Assembly (NCBI RefSeq): GCF_021134715.1
Contig: NC_060019.1
Span: 7,440,001 to 7,504,000, forward strand
DNA length: 64,000 bases
Origin: Daphnia pulex
Taxonomy: Eukaryota > Arthropoda > Branchiopoda > Diplostraca > Daphniidae
Direction of reading: 5' to 3'
The notes beneath the pieces were generated by a model that worked only from the letters and a program-made list of their open reading frames with translations, had not been told where the DNA came from and did no database searches. Positions within the stretch are counted from its first letter, which is position 1. The number at the start of each line of letters is the position of its first letter. Below are positions 34,890 to 47,500 of the stretch, one piece after another. The translations under genes and the position numbers were made by a program.

Positions 34890-36213
34890 AGATTTACTAT
34901 GGGCAATTTTTGTCGCTTGCCGTCTCTCTCTCTCTCTTTCTCAATGGTCGCACTAAAAATTGATTTTTTCTTTTTTCTAAATAGCCCTTCGCCTATATCT
35001 TACACCGAATTATATTTTGTGAACAACTTATCCTATACTATCGATTCTTTCGCTTCACTTTTGATGATCCAGCTATTATTTAGTTCGGGAATGTATTTTA
35101 CTATTTTGTATTCTCGTGATGGTCGTAACGATTTCCCTATTACTCTATACTTGCTTTAAAAAAGTAGAAAGGGGTGTTTGAGTTGTTTCATTAGATACAG
35201 TTTTATTTTCAAAGAAATCTTGCTCCCATATCCAGCAGTGATGTCATTAGTCATTCATTGACCACGATGGATTCATGAAATTGACATATCGTGTTCAAAT
35301 AAGAAAACTAAAATATAAAAGGTCTAGCGTTTATTTTTCATGCAGATGTTTCCGTGTTGATCATATTCGGGCTCTCATCGCAGATCCAATTATTTGAGAA
35401 GATCTGTAGCAAACATAAAAATATAGCTAGTATGAAATTGAGGCCCATGGTGACGTCACCAAATAGTTCATAAAACATACAGGCAAATACCGTAGACATA
35501 GGTGATAAATATAAATATAAAATTAGATTCATATTGAAGCCCAGTAAATATCTCAAATCCCAATAGATTCAATAAATTTTTATTCAAATTGAATTAGTCG
35601 AATTCAAACACGTTTGAATTTGTAAATATAAAGCAGAAATATTATCCGGAACGACTGTAGTATACATAGCTATATATAGCTTACTTATTATAACCGTAAA
35701 GACATTTTTTTAGACGACTGAGCTGCATGGCTGCTGGCAGACAAGTCGTGAATAAAAATGGGGCCGTTTGGGATTTCCCGGCTCTCTTGTGGGTTATTCG
35801 TTCACACTCAAACAGGTTGAGCTGTGTGTCTTAAAATAGAGCCATCAAGTTGTAATTTTCAAACCAAATTCCCTTCGTCTGTAAATTTAAAGTAATCGAT
35901 AAATATAAATAAAGTGCGAAAATTTGAAGTTTCAAATTTCGGCCGCAACGTGCAGATGGCGCGTCAGCCGAGACGGCCGATCTATAGTTTCGCAGAAAAT
36001 TGAATAAATGAAATAGATGAAATGAATTTAAATAAAAAATAACGATTGAACAATTTGGCTTTAAATATTTCTAACTGAATACAATCAGCACATCAGAAGT
36101 TTGACGCGGAAATGTGTTCACAAACGGAAGTTAACCGAGTCAAACGGCTAGTGCAAAAGAATTTCCATAGCGAACGTCAATATATAAAGAGCGTCGCATA
36201 TCCTAATCAATAT
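34890..36213 (+). repeat. Duplicated otk 3' flank with retrotransposon empty site
   Basis: Equals 13962-14616 followed directly by 23044-23693 of copy A. The single ATCTC at 35550-35554 is the unoccupied target of the copia element. Confidence 0.9.
36181..36189 (+). promoter_or_regulatory. TATA box of the gene at 36313
   Basis: TATATAAAG about 125 bp before the ATG at 36313. A transcription start around 36210-36215 is expected from spacing. Confidence 0.55.
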
Positions 36214-36312
36214 GATTGAAGATTTCACTCAAAGTTTACTTTCTTCAACTTTCCAACTCCAAAATCTTCCAGTAATTCTTCATCCAGAGCAACTCGATTG
36301 CAAATCTCGAAA

Positions 36313-36918
36313 ATGGCGTTCTCGTCCTTCAGTTTATTTTCTCCGTTTTCTCAATGGCCTAACCAGACATTCGGTGGATTTGTTTACCCCAATAACAACC
36401 AGCCGGAATGCGGATCTCCAATTGATTTGATAAGTGATAACGTCTGTCATAACATCATGTTTGAATTTCCCGCTGAGAAAATGGAGGTGTCCCCGAGAGG
36501 TGGAACGAAGCGCAAGAGCGAAGACGACTGGTCAATTTCCAAGCCAGCCAACTCGACCAACATGCCTGATAGCAAAAAGATCTGCTTATTAGTTGCATTA
36601 CCCGATGAGAAAAGGAAAAAGATCCTCAGCCCGGGCAACAAGCGCCGACGATCAGCAGCCGCAAGAGCCACCGGAGCAGCGACGACATCACCGAAAGTTG
36701 GGGAGGCCAGCAGGTGGACGGTCCCAGTAGTTCATCATCAATGGGTCGTCCAATCTTATCCTTATCACTGGCCGGATTTGATTTACTCTCCGCCCTCCTT
36801 CCGTCCTGACTACCGTCGTCCTCCTCCTGTTCAGCACCGGCCTTTTCACTATTACTACTCCTCCATCATCGCCCAAGAACCGCAGCAGTTGATGGACGTC
36901 GATCCTGAAATCTACTAG
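36313..36918 (+). CDS. Small basic, proline-rich nuclear-type protein, unrecognised
   Basis: Intronless frame of 201 codons from ATG at 36313 (context aaaATGg) with a TATA box upstream and AATAAA at 37324. I do not recognise the family. Visible features: two nuclear-localisation-like clusters (TKRKSEDD at about 70 and DEKRKKILSPGNKRRR at about 104-119), an aromatic/proline-rich second half (YPYHWPDLIYSPPSFRPDYR, RRPPPVQHRPFHYYY) and an acidic end (MDVDPEIY). Composition suggests a short, mostly disordered nuclear regulator, possibly of the early-response type given TATA and lack of introns; that is inference. The promoter was duplicated at 23661 without this gene. Confidence 0.55.
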   Translation: MAFSSFSLFSPFSQWPNQTFGGFVYPNNNQPECGSPIDLISDNVCHNIMFEFPAEKMEVSPRGGTKRKSEDDWSISKPANSTNMPDSKKICLLVALPDEKRKKILSPGNKRRRSAAARATGAATTSPKVGEASRWTVPVVHHQWVVQSYPYHWPDLIYSPPSFRPDYRRPPPVQHRPFHYYYSSIIAQEPQQLMDVDPEIY

Positions 36919-38957
36919 TTCTCTTGTGTACGTTACCTATAATATTCAACGGCACCAGGTGATACCAGAGAATTTTGTACATACGTTTTCCATCGAGACG
37001 CTCTTCGTGTGACAAGAAATATTCTAAGAGCCGATTTAGACGAACCCCGTACAACTGAGAGTTGAGTCATTCATAGTCCGGACCGGACCGTCAAACGCAG
37101 TGCCCTTTTGGTTCTGAATCTCCTCGACGGCAAGAGAACATTCGTGTTCCCGGCCGTGTAGAGTTGATCAGATCCAAATAGGTGCTGCATGGCGGTACAG
37201 TTCGGATGAGTTGCGCAAGTCTCAAGTTGACGGGGGGTATATTCCTATAAATGAGTCGGTCGGTGACGAGGTACTTCCACACGGAGAGGCGAGGCATTTT
37301 TCTATGTAAATTTCATTTCGTTCAATAAATTTCGATTCAAAATCAAATTCCAAATTTTGTTAGTTGTTTTCATTCAATTTTATATTGTAGGTATAATGCA
37401 AAGAAATGGAGTTGAAATAATATATAATAGACGTGTCAGTGAATGGTTTAAAATTGAAATAATTTCGACGAAACGGAAAAATGTTACCATTAAAATCGAA
37501 TTTAAAAATTTAATATGAAACGTACATCAATGCGGAACGAACAAAAAAGCCCTGTAATTTAAATTTCCACTTGTACGTAGAACTCTGAGAGTGAGGGAGT
37601 ATGTACACCAGAGCCCAGGGAATACACCGTGAACTGTTATCCATCATTTCCTCTCTGAATGGATACACATTTGTGACCATATAGATCGGAAGTAGGCCTA
37701 AGTTTGCAAAACACAAGTGAAATCTAGAAAGTAGAAAGCTCACTTGAGTTTCCCGACTGTTCACTAGAATCTTTTTCTTTACCGGCTGGGAACAGTGGAA
37801 GGCGATGATGGTTCGATACTGGCCTTGATGGACCGACTAACAAGCCGCCAAGTTGGCCAAATCTAAAGTCGAAGATTTGCGACTGCTGTTGCATGCTCCA
37901 TCCTGCTGTTCCCCGGATGTTGTTGAGGTGGTAAAAGCCGCTGTTGCTGAAGCGACTACCCGAGCATTCCTTGTAGATAAACGAAAAATCCCAACACATG
38001 ATGAGAATGAGACATGTCAGACGCAATTTGTCATGTCGTTGCCATAAACGGACGGAGAGAAAGGGGCACCGTTGCGACAGCATAACATTGTGGCGAAAAT
38101 TGCGACCGAATTGCGCCAAAGCTCAAAAGGCCAATGCGAATGCAAAATAGAAAAAATAATCGCAATTCGCAGGTTCTGAATGAAAAATTACTTGAGAATA
38201 ATGTTCGAAAAAAAGGACCATTTGGAAATGAATTTTGGAACTGTTCTTCGGAAATATCAGACAGCTCTTATCATGTCTCAGATTAATAGCCTTTTTTCCC
38301 CCTACAGTATAAGGGCAACACCAGGATTCTATCGAGAGTCGGAAATATACAAAAAATAACTAATTAAACCACGGCTATTTTATAATAATTACAAAATGTG
38401 AGAAATTGAATCTTTTACCTGATCGCCGGAACGCTTTCCCGTTACCGGATGGACTGGAGCAGCGAGCAGTGGCTTCCGGTGGCTTACCATAATGAGTCAA
38501 CAATGACTTCATTGGGTTTTGAAGAGTACGCCCGTGGAAAATGCGGCTTAGGAGTGAAGGTTTACTTGGCTGGATTCCCAAATGGCGGGCGTGAAGTAGC
38601 AAGTTGCTCCTGGGCAAGATGTGTGAGTTATTGCAGCGAATCATCCATTTATACACGAGTATGTACGCAACTACAGAGGGAAATTTCCTATAAACTTTCA
38701 ATTAAATTATAAATCTCGACAAAATGCATATCGATTCGGATTTCAAATTCATACCATGAAGTATGCAATCTTGCGCATAATTTTAACGATTCAAGCGAAG
38801 ATTCTCTGTCGTCTGACGGCAGACATGCAATCACCGAGGAGCGAGGACCGGCTTGTTCTAGGCGTGATTGCACTTAGTTCCATAGTAATAGCAAGTCGTA
38901 CACTCATACGTCATGTCCGGCTTGCACTTGCGATCACCCGTGTAAATATGCAATCAT
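36919..38957. other. Intergenic with doubtful exon-like pieces
   Basis: 3' UTR of the 36313 gene up to about 37350, then no firm gene. On the minus strand, exon-like pieces at about 37750-37890 and 38420-38600 (the latter followed by a GTAAAAG donor) read without recognisable family. A minus-strand stretch at about 38885-38960 is cysteine-rich (KCKPDMTYECTTCYYYG) and could be a remnant of a small secreted peptide gene. Confidence 0.3.
37324..37329 (+). promoter_or_regulatory. Candidate polyadenylation signal of gene at 36313
   Basis: AATAAA about 400 bp after the stop codon at 36918; first strong match downstream. Confidence 0.4.
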
Positions 38958-39303
38958 ATAAACAAACCGCAGACCTCCCTCTTCAGCGTCTTGCCTTCCA
39001 ACGTAGCCATCGGCTTGCTGATGGAATCGTATTGGATTCTTGAACCAACTATATATTACGTATCGACAAATTCTTGCGGAGCCCTTCTTGTGGATTTTGA
39101 GGTTGCTCTGCGCGTACTTTTCAATGTCGCCCTCGGACGGAATGGTTGGGGCCCTTGCTGTTGAGTCCAAGCTGTAAAGAACATTCAGGATTGATCTAGT
39201 TGAATCTCTGAGTGAAAATGAATAATATTGCATACCGTCGACGAAGATTGCTGCAACGGACTATAGACATGCTGGAAGGTGCCGGAATGGTGGAATCCAT
39301 TGA
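38958..39303 (-). pseudogene. Degenerate MyTH4-domain fragment
   Basis: Two exon-like pieces. The first (about 39234-39300) encodes SQSMDSTIPAPSS and ends at a GTATGC donor. The second follows an acceptor near 39175 and encodes IPSEGDIEKYAQSNLKIHKK, the conserved start of MyTH4 domains as found in PLEKHH/MAX-1 and some myosins. Next come SWFKNPIR and, in another frame, DSISKPMATLEGKTLKRE, which together match the MyTH4 W-x-K-x-x-I-x-K-P-M region. The frame change and lack of further domain point to a decayed fragment. The family call rests on short motifs. Confidence 0.4.
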
Positions 39304-40241
39304 CTGCGACTGACGTTGAAAACCAGGGTCGATCATTTTAACTTTCAAAACTTCCGACTCAACAGTCCACTAACGGTTAACAAATATGCACACGGTAGCC
39401 GTTCTGTTACAGAAATAGTAAATGTTTTCTTTCTAGGGTCGGCCCTGAATACGTTAACGTTTAAGGATTTCAAAAGTTCTATGGGTTTTCCATTCTGACG
39501 GCTAAAACAGCTACTGTCCGCTTTGACCAAATTACTTTTAATGTGGGGTCTAGAAAGAAAAGATCGATCGTTTTTTAGTGTCAGAATTATTTAGTTCTAG
39601 TTATTCCGGTTTGTTAGCTTCAGCAAAACGGACAAAATAAATTCTAGTGTCGACCGTGAAATTATGCCGTTCTAGTGTTGGATTTGAAAAGTAAAAAAAA
39701 AAAAAACTGTACTCCGTCGTACTCCGTTACCATCCAGACTACTTCTACTACTACTTCTTTAATCAATCCTTTACTGAAAATTATGATCCTCCAACCTCCA
39801 TTTCGAATTACAAAGAGTTCACTGAAAATAATGCGGGGATAAAATCTAGTTTAATAGGACTATGATTTTATCGAGTAGGCTATTCAAGAAGACCTTTGTA
39901 TAAGTGAAGTATTAAAGTAGCTAATAAGATAAAACTAGAATGTAAAAAAAAATAAATTTTTATGTTTAAGAAATCAATTTTGACCATGCACTAGACAAGG
40001 GTTTTTAAAATTATGAAAACAGTTATCAGTTTCAAGAATTTTGAAAAAGAAAAAAATTTACAGACGTAAATACATACGAAAATTTATACAAAATACGAGT
40101 CGCGTCCTTCGCGGGCTGCTATTTGACCAGACTAAAAATGAAATAGAGAAAAAGAAGATAACATTTAGAAAAATTTGAAAAACTTGTTATATAAAGCAGA
40201 ACCAACCTTAGTCAAAGCCTTAGAATCTATTCTTGGACTCT
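39304..40241. other. Intergenic, AT-rich
   Basis: Contains a poly-A run near 39695 and no supported exon. 3' flank of SNAPC4 to the right. Confidence 0.4.
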
Positions 40242-42666
40242 TCACTTTTTTTCATCAACAGGAGCCTCGATATCCAGAAACGGTCTGGTCCATGATCCAA
40301 AGCACTTATCAAGTGCAAACAGCACTTTTTGATCCTCAACTGGATCTCCCAAGCAGCAGATTTCGTTTACTTCCGTCTCAGAGATTCCTTGTTCAATTTC
40401 CACATCAACAGACTGACTTGTGCTCTCTAGACTGATCATTAGTCCTCTTAAACCAGTAAGAGAGGCCAAATTGGGCGGAAAACTGATCTTCGAATTAAGA
40501 TTGGACTCCGGAAAACTGAGCATAACCTCAACAGCTCCAAGATCCTTCTCGGCAACTCCAGCTGCCACCAATTCGCTGGCCTCGCGGGGGATTTTCCATT
40601 GATCGGTTTTCAATGGCAACAGTCGTTGGATGGCACTTAATATCAATCCATTACGACGTCCGTCGCCTGGGAGCGATGTTTTACGGCGGTTTCCCCGATG
40701 GATGGATTTGTAGAGAGAGCACAACTTGGCGATCTGCAGATGCATAGCTGACTTTTCGGGCTTTTTCGGACGCCCACGTGGTGTTTTCGACGGGGTTACA
40801 ACTGATTTGATTGCAGCGGGAAGACATCTGGACGGTGACTTGGCAGGTGTTGGGGAAAGTCTGCGGAGTTTTGTCTCCATTTGAGAGACAGACCTCCCAG
40901 GAAAAGCCGAGCGAAGCCTTTTACACTTTTCTTGTCTGAGTATGTTGGGATCCATTTCCTTCTGGAGAACACACAAACGTTCCTCTTCCGCCTAAATAAT
41001 AAATGACAGGAATCAGTTTAAAACTATATAGTAAAGAATTTTAGTAATTTTACCTTAGTCCAACGAAATTTGCGGTTTTTTCCGTTCAACCTCGTCTGGT
41101 AATACTTGAACAGTTGAAAAACATGTCGTTTTCTTACTTTTGTTTCCGTAGATATTTGTGTCGCTATGGCTTGAAAGTCCATATATTGATCTTCAGGATA
41201 GTCTTTAGTAATTTTCTTCAAACAATCGATTTCCTTGGCCGTAAGCTGACCCCTCTTGAAGCTAGGATCTAGTTTCCCCATCCACCATCTCCTAACGAAC
41301 ACTCCATCGTAGCCAATTTGATGTGGGAACACCTCCGAGGCGATCTCCTTCCAGTCGATTAGATTAAACACAGCTGGATCTTTAAACCATTTTTTTGGGT
41401 TCACATTTACTTCTTTGATCTGTTTATCAAAACTTTCAAGTTTGTTCGATAAAGTTTTGTGCGGGAACCCTTTAGCCGCCTTCTCCGTCAAAATAATCCT
41501 CACGTTCTCTCTTTCACTCGTCAGTTTGTTTAAGGCGATTCGTATTAAATGCCTCAAGAGGACTTCGTTCAATTTTTCTTCTTGTTTTGGAAGCATTTTC
41601 GGCTTAGGGGTGTAGAAAGATGGCTCAAAACGAAGAATTTTGTTCAAACGTAGAGCTTCTTCGTATACTAAACAAAAAAAATTAGATATGAAATCAAGAA
41701 GATGTACACTGAATTTTATATTACCTGGTAGAGGTTTACCATCCTTATCCTTAAAATAAGGATATCCAAAATTAGAAAAGCTCAGTTGTTTCATGACATC
41801 TCCCTTTCTTGTCTTTTCCCCAGCATTTGTTTTCAGACGCCAAATCTCTTCTTTCAATAAGCGATGTCGTTTTTCTAACAGCGATTTTCTCTCGTTAAGT
41901 TCTTCTCGGAACTTTATCAACGCAGCACAATACTCTTTGTTGGCCGCTATAGCTTCATCATACAATCCAGCTTTCGCACGTTGCTCTTGGCCAAAGCCAT
42001 CCTAGATAGAGTAAAAAGAATTATGCATTTACATACATAAGTGGCACACATTTTGTACATGCTTACACCTACACCACCATTTAAAAAGGTGGTATAAATA
42101 AAGAGAAAAAGTTTCGTTACCATTTGAAGGGTTCCTTCATCATTTTCAGGGCCCTTAAGACGTAGTTGGGATTCCATATTGACAATTGGTCCACTTGCAG
42201 GGACCGTCTGAACATTTGGGGGATCCTGATACAAATCTCCTGTTGTACTCTCTGCTGAAAGGCCATCAAACAGGAAGCTCTCCAATTCCAACAACACGTC
42301 ACCATTCAACACCTTAAGAAATATTCAATAAAGCAACAATTTGTTATCCATACATAACTGAGGACCTCATTCTGGAACACTTTTGCATCTACTAGAACAA
42401 CTTTGAAACACACATGCTAGATTCCTGTTTGACTATAGCTTACAACTTCGGCAGCTGCAAAAGGAACATCCACACAGTACTGCAATACCAGTCTAAATAT
42501 ATACTTCCAATCAGAAGATTGTCTCAACTGTAATTACCTCATCTGGGTTCTCCTGTCCAAGGATTGACAAACACAGATAAGGGTCTGTAAGTATTTCTGT
42601 GACATCTAAGGTTTCCACTATGAAAATTTCATTTGGATCAAAGGGTAAGTTGCAGACGTCCTCCAT
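40242..42666 (-). CDS. SNAPC4: SNAPC4-like snRNA-activating complex subunit (Myb domain)
   Basis: Exons 42538-42666, 42121-42312, 41725-42001, 41054-41667, 40242-40991 join in frame to 653 codons. Start is ATG at 42666 (MEDVCNLPFD). The protein has a coiled-coil stretch (LNERKSLLEKRHRLLKEEIW), FGYPYFKDKDGKPLPG as in SNAP190, EEALRLNKILRFEPSFY, and Myb-like repeats: DWKEIASEVFPHQIGYDGVF / VRRWWMGKLDPSFKRGQLT, YMDFQAIATQISTETKVRKR / HVFQLFKYYQTRL, and KFRWTKAEEERLC..PGRSVSQMETKLRRL. A basic GRPKKPEK motif follows. SNAPC4 (Drosophila Pbp95) binds the proximal sequence element of snRNA genes and recruits pol II or pol III in the nucleus. The protein is much shorter than vertebrate SNAP190 and close to insect length. 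All splice sites are GT-AG with matching phase. Family identity good; orthology not proven here. Confidence 0.82.
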
Positions 42667-44592
42667 CTTCAATCTAAACCAGAATAAATAATATAACATA
42701 TGAGACAAAAGTAAGTAGAAAAAAATAAACTACTTTAAGGCATAAGCACAAACCCCACGTAACAAGAATCCTCTATACCTAAGGACAAAGCACGACAGAC
42801 TAATTGCTCAGCTGGCAAGATTGTTGACAAGAGGTGTGAAAGAAACTGGGTGTTCCCTCTTAAACTTACACCCCGGAAATGGAAAAAAAATAAGACCTGG
42901 GTCACATAAAAACAACATAAATTTACTTACTAAACTCTCTGGCTAAAATCTAGCACCAGCTAGCACTTGAACACAACAAATTCTTCACACACCAGAAAGA
43001 ATGCTCAATGTCTAACTCCAATTTATCATAGAAAATAAAATTCCGGCAAACTCTGAATGCAACACAATCCTCTTAAGTTCAAACTACCATCAAACTACGT
43101 TAGAATATGAAGATAACAAACGCAATTGAAAGTTGAAACTTTGGTTAGTTGTGTGTGTGGTGTGGGAGGGTGTGGGCTAAACAAAGTGCCAGCAATTTCA
43201 TTTTGATCATCACTCACCAGATGTCTTTCTTTTTTTCATAGCTTTATGACGTCATAAATTAGAGATATTCCGTCTGATAATAAAATCAATAAAATCATGT
43301 TTTTTTAAATCAATTAGCAATATGACGATCCGTTTTACTTTTACCCCAATAAAATTTTTTTTTGTCTGCTAGATGTCAGCTCTCTCTTTTTTTTGTTTTG
43401 CGATCCATGGCCATCTAGCGCTCGGATTCATTACACGAATTTTGTATTTTTATCGTTTTAACTTTTTAACTTATTCATTCGTGTGATTTGGATGCGGTTT
43501 ACTACACGTAGCGTAGACACGTCAGGAGACACGTAGGCACTGTGAAATTTAATACCGCATAATTAATAACACATTTTGGTGGATGCGTTGATTTTGGTGT
43601 ATTCACTGCATCTCATCTGAAATCTGAATACACTCCCAAATTATAATTGTCTTTTTAAGTTTTTAGGTAAACATGTAAGAAACGCGCTGTTTGTTATAAA
43701 GGCACAATTTTCGAGCAGAATTACTTTTGGAGCATGTATGGCAATTGGCGATATTATCTCTCAACCCATTTGCATCCGATTTCGCATTATATGTTAATCA
43801 TGATGATGATTGGTTCTTATTTCAATAGTTTTCTTTTTTTAATTAGTCGATGGCGTGCAGTGATGCTCAAATTGTTAAGTAGTGAAATGCAGACACACTG
43901 GTACACTTACACATCATGATTTATCATCTGTGCTTCACTTTATACATACAGTATTAGAGTAAACATTTTTTTTTAAATCTTAATTTGCAATTTGCTAATG
44001 AAAGATTTTGTTATGCATTGGTCGAACACTAAAATGAACGCCGTTCGTAAATTGTTATCTAGCAAAGTTGAACACATAACTACAAGTCTACAATTACAGG
44101 TAAAATGAAAATCACAGAACGAAGCCCCTTAAAAAGACCCTTAAAAAAATCAGGCTAGATTTGTTCCGAGTTAATCCAAAAGAAATCGTTCAGTTAAGAA
44201 AAAAAACATAGACATTCAGCACTTATTAAATTGGTTAAGGAACCCGAACCCGCTCGACTTGTATTCAAATTTGCTGGTTCCTGCACTGATGAGAATTCAA
44301 TAACTTAACGGCAGAGGAGACTTTTAAAAACACGAGCGGACTTTTTCATGACTTATAGGCTCAAAAGGGCGAAAAAAGGGGGGAGGGGGAGGAGGGAGGC
44401 TGGAGAAAATAGGGAAGGTTCTATTATATATAGAGGCTCTCGATGGCGAAAGCTACTGCTGGTAGCAGTAGAGAGTCTAACATATTACAAGAGGAGAGAG
44501 AGGGATAATTAATTCCGGTGGAAGAGCCGAAGAAGAGAAAAGTATAGCGAGAGTAGTAGACGAGCTTTGATATAGGCTGCTGGAACTGTGAC
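42667..44592. other. SNAPC4 upstream region, no supported gene
   Basis: Contains the SNAPC4 promoter. AT-rich with GA- and T-rich tracts; no exon or RNA gene seen. The duplicated block begins at about 44593. Confidence 0.4.
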
Positions 44593-47500
44593 GAACTGCG
44601 AATAGTTTTCCAGATATTCCTACCTTATATATTATATTTATATGTGTATACGTATAGCCTAACTTTGTATCCTCCTTCTATGTGTATTGTGTTGTATGTG
44701 TGTTGCTGGTCTGTATGACAGCGTCGAGTCATTATTCGAATGATTAAACATGGCGTACGACCGTACGTTTATAACGAGACACGCCATCATATAGGGCAGC
44801 CAGCTAGACGGGTCTAATATATACACATCACAGAGCCAACAGTTATATAGACTCTGCGCGCCAACTTATTGAGACCAGCAGCGCCCGTCTCTTCTCTCTC
44901 TTATAACACTTTTTTGAGAGACGAGAAAATCCCGGAAAATCCATTTGGTTGTATCAATGGATTCCATGCTGGATGCTGCATTTTGGGACGGTGGCGGGGT
45001 GGCAAACTGTGCTGGATTCTGCTGGATATGCTGTTGCTGCCGGATTGAATCTATTATATAAGACGCGGGGCCCGGCATATACAGCACCTAATATAATGTA
45101 AGAAAAGAGAGAGACGGGGCCAACGCGATTTTAGGCACAAGAGATTCTCTCTATTATATTGAAAAGCCCCTCAGCAAACAGTGGCACGACATTTATTGAT
45201 AAAATGCACACGTCAACGCCGCCGCCCCGGTGCTGCTGGCCTGTGTGCTGTGAGGAGTACACGCGAGCACAATCACATCGCACAATATAGCCTACAAACA
45301 AAAGTATTTGGCGAGACAAGCGGGAAGCCTAATCTATATTATATATTACACGCAAGGAATAATCAAAATAAAGAAATAATGAAAAAGAAAAAAAAAACGG
45401 CTTAAAACGGCTTAAAAAGCCTCATATAATAAGCACCCGGCGCGCAACACCGACCAACCAAACAACAACATCCCGAGCGGTCACATTTCATTTCTGCGGC
45501 CGCCGCGCAACTTTTTCCTCATCTCTTTGCTGCTGCTGCTGTGTGCTCTCCTTTCAACTTTTTTTAAAAGGGGGTATTAATCTCGCGCTCAAATAAATCA
45601 CGAAAGATTATAAAGAAGAAGAAGCGCCACTTTTGGCGGCCATTTTGAGGGACTTGAAAGCGCTTGAAAGAGCTAAACAACATCAGAAATGGGTCTATTC
45701 TATATATATAACCATAATCAGGGTGATTGTGGAAACAACTATACATAACCAACAGGAGCATGTATTCTATTTGCGGCTGTTATGTATAAATTATGCTGTT
45801 ATGTATAAATTATAACTTATAGCAATAAAATAATATGTCTGGAAATGTTTTTGACGGAGGAGGTGACAGAATTATATTGCAAGACAATAATTTTTGTAGT
45901 ACTAGTACAACACGTTTTAATTTTATATGGTGATGTGCGTGTAGGCCGGAAAAGATTTCAGCCATTAGAGTTGATTGCGACCGATTGGCCCAGCAGGAGT
46001 GGCGCAGAGAAACTGATTTGTACAACTACAGGTATTAGTGAATTATGATGTTTAATTCTTGATTTTCAGTTATTTGATTGACTCATTTAAAAGTATTTTT
46101 AAATAACAATAAATGAACTGACTTAATGAGAAGCTTAGGAGTCGTTGCTGATCGCCCATTCCACAATCAATGGAGACATGAGTGAACAGCAGCATAGTTT
46201 CTTGTGGCATAATTACTAATTCACTATCGTGAATTTTATTATACAAATCTTTCATTTTTAAAATATAACTTAGGAAATGGGCATTGTAAATAAGGCTTCT
46301 CGAAAACATGTAAATTTAATTTCTAAATTTCATGAAATCGGTGCCAGACTTTCACATCTGCCCAAATCTGTTCCTTACTTGAACTGGTCAAAACTTCCAG
46401 AATATGAACTCTATTGCGTTTTAAAATCAGTTGATATAACATCATGACCGGCAACCTCTGAACGAAGAAAACCGCTTTATTGGCCGTAAAAATTTCCACA
46501 AGTTACGTCATCTCCATGTAGTCGACTATCTTGCTCATTGTTAGGAAATTAAATGATTGTTTATTCAAGGACAACATTTGGATTTGGGTCTCTCCATTGA
46601 CCAATCTGTCTCTCGGATAAATCGTTTTCTATCGACGACAATCTCGTTGTGTGTAGTAGGCTATCGCCCTCGGGCTGGCGGTGAACGTGAAACCGCAAAA
46701 GGTGTGTGTAAGTTACATAAGCTGCGATAAGAGCGATGAGCGCAAGTCAAACTGATTTCGAAAAAACGAACTTGAGCAAGTACAACTTAGTGTACCTTGT
46801 AGCATGCGAAATTTTGATATTTACAAAGTCGTTGAGCTATCTCAACGTAACTCACGCCAATAAATGCAACACTCTGAATGCCTTTAGCAGTTTGCTTATA
46901 GTCTGAACTTTAATTTTCTATTATTAGCGGATGGTGCGTCAATCGGAGTCGGAGGATCGTATTTTGACATACCATGTAAAATCACTGTATTAAGATTTCA
47001 TATGAAGTATCAAAATATGATCCTAGTTGATTCAACCCATCACAAGTACTATTAATTAATGAAAATGCCCGAATAATATTGAAAAGTGTATGCATAATAA
47101 TGTTGGTGACATCTTATTAATTCCATCCAAAACATGACACTCACGAATGCGTCAAAAGCTGAATAAAGGATGTTGTACATCACTCACTAAATGAATGGAA
47201 TATTGTTCATTTTTCAATTTTCATACAGAGATATTCAATATCGCTTGAATATCAATTTAATATAAATTCGAATGCTGGGAGCTCTGAATAATGAAATCGT
47301 CAATATAATCAAGCAGCGCGGGCCATCTATAATATGCGTCGTTGTGGTTGGGGGGAGAAAAGATCGGCACAAGCTTAAAACGTTGGTGTGTAGTAGACTG
47401 ATGTGCTGGCAATTATTATTGGCAATGGAATTTTCAATCAATTGGTTTGAGTTGTGTCATCCCAACAGCAATTTTTGTTGTGTGTCCTTCGGCTTTCCCC

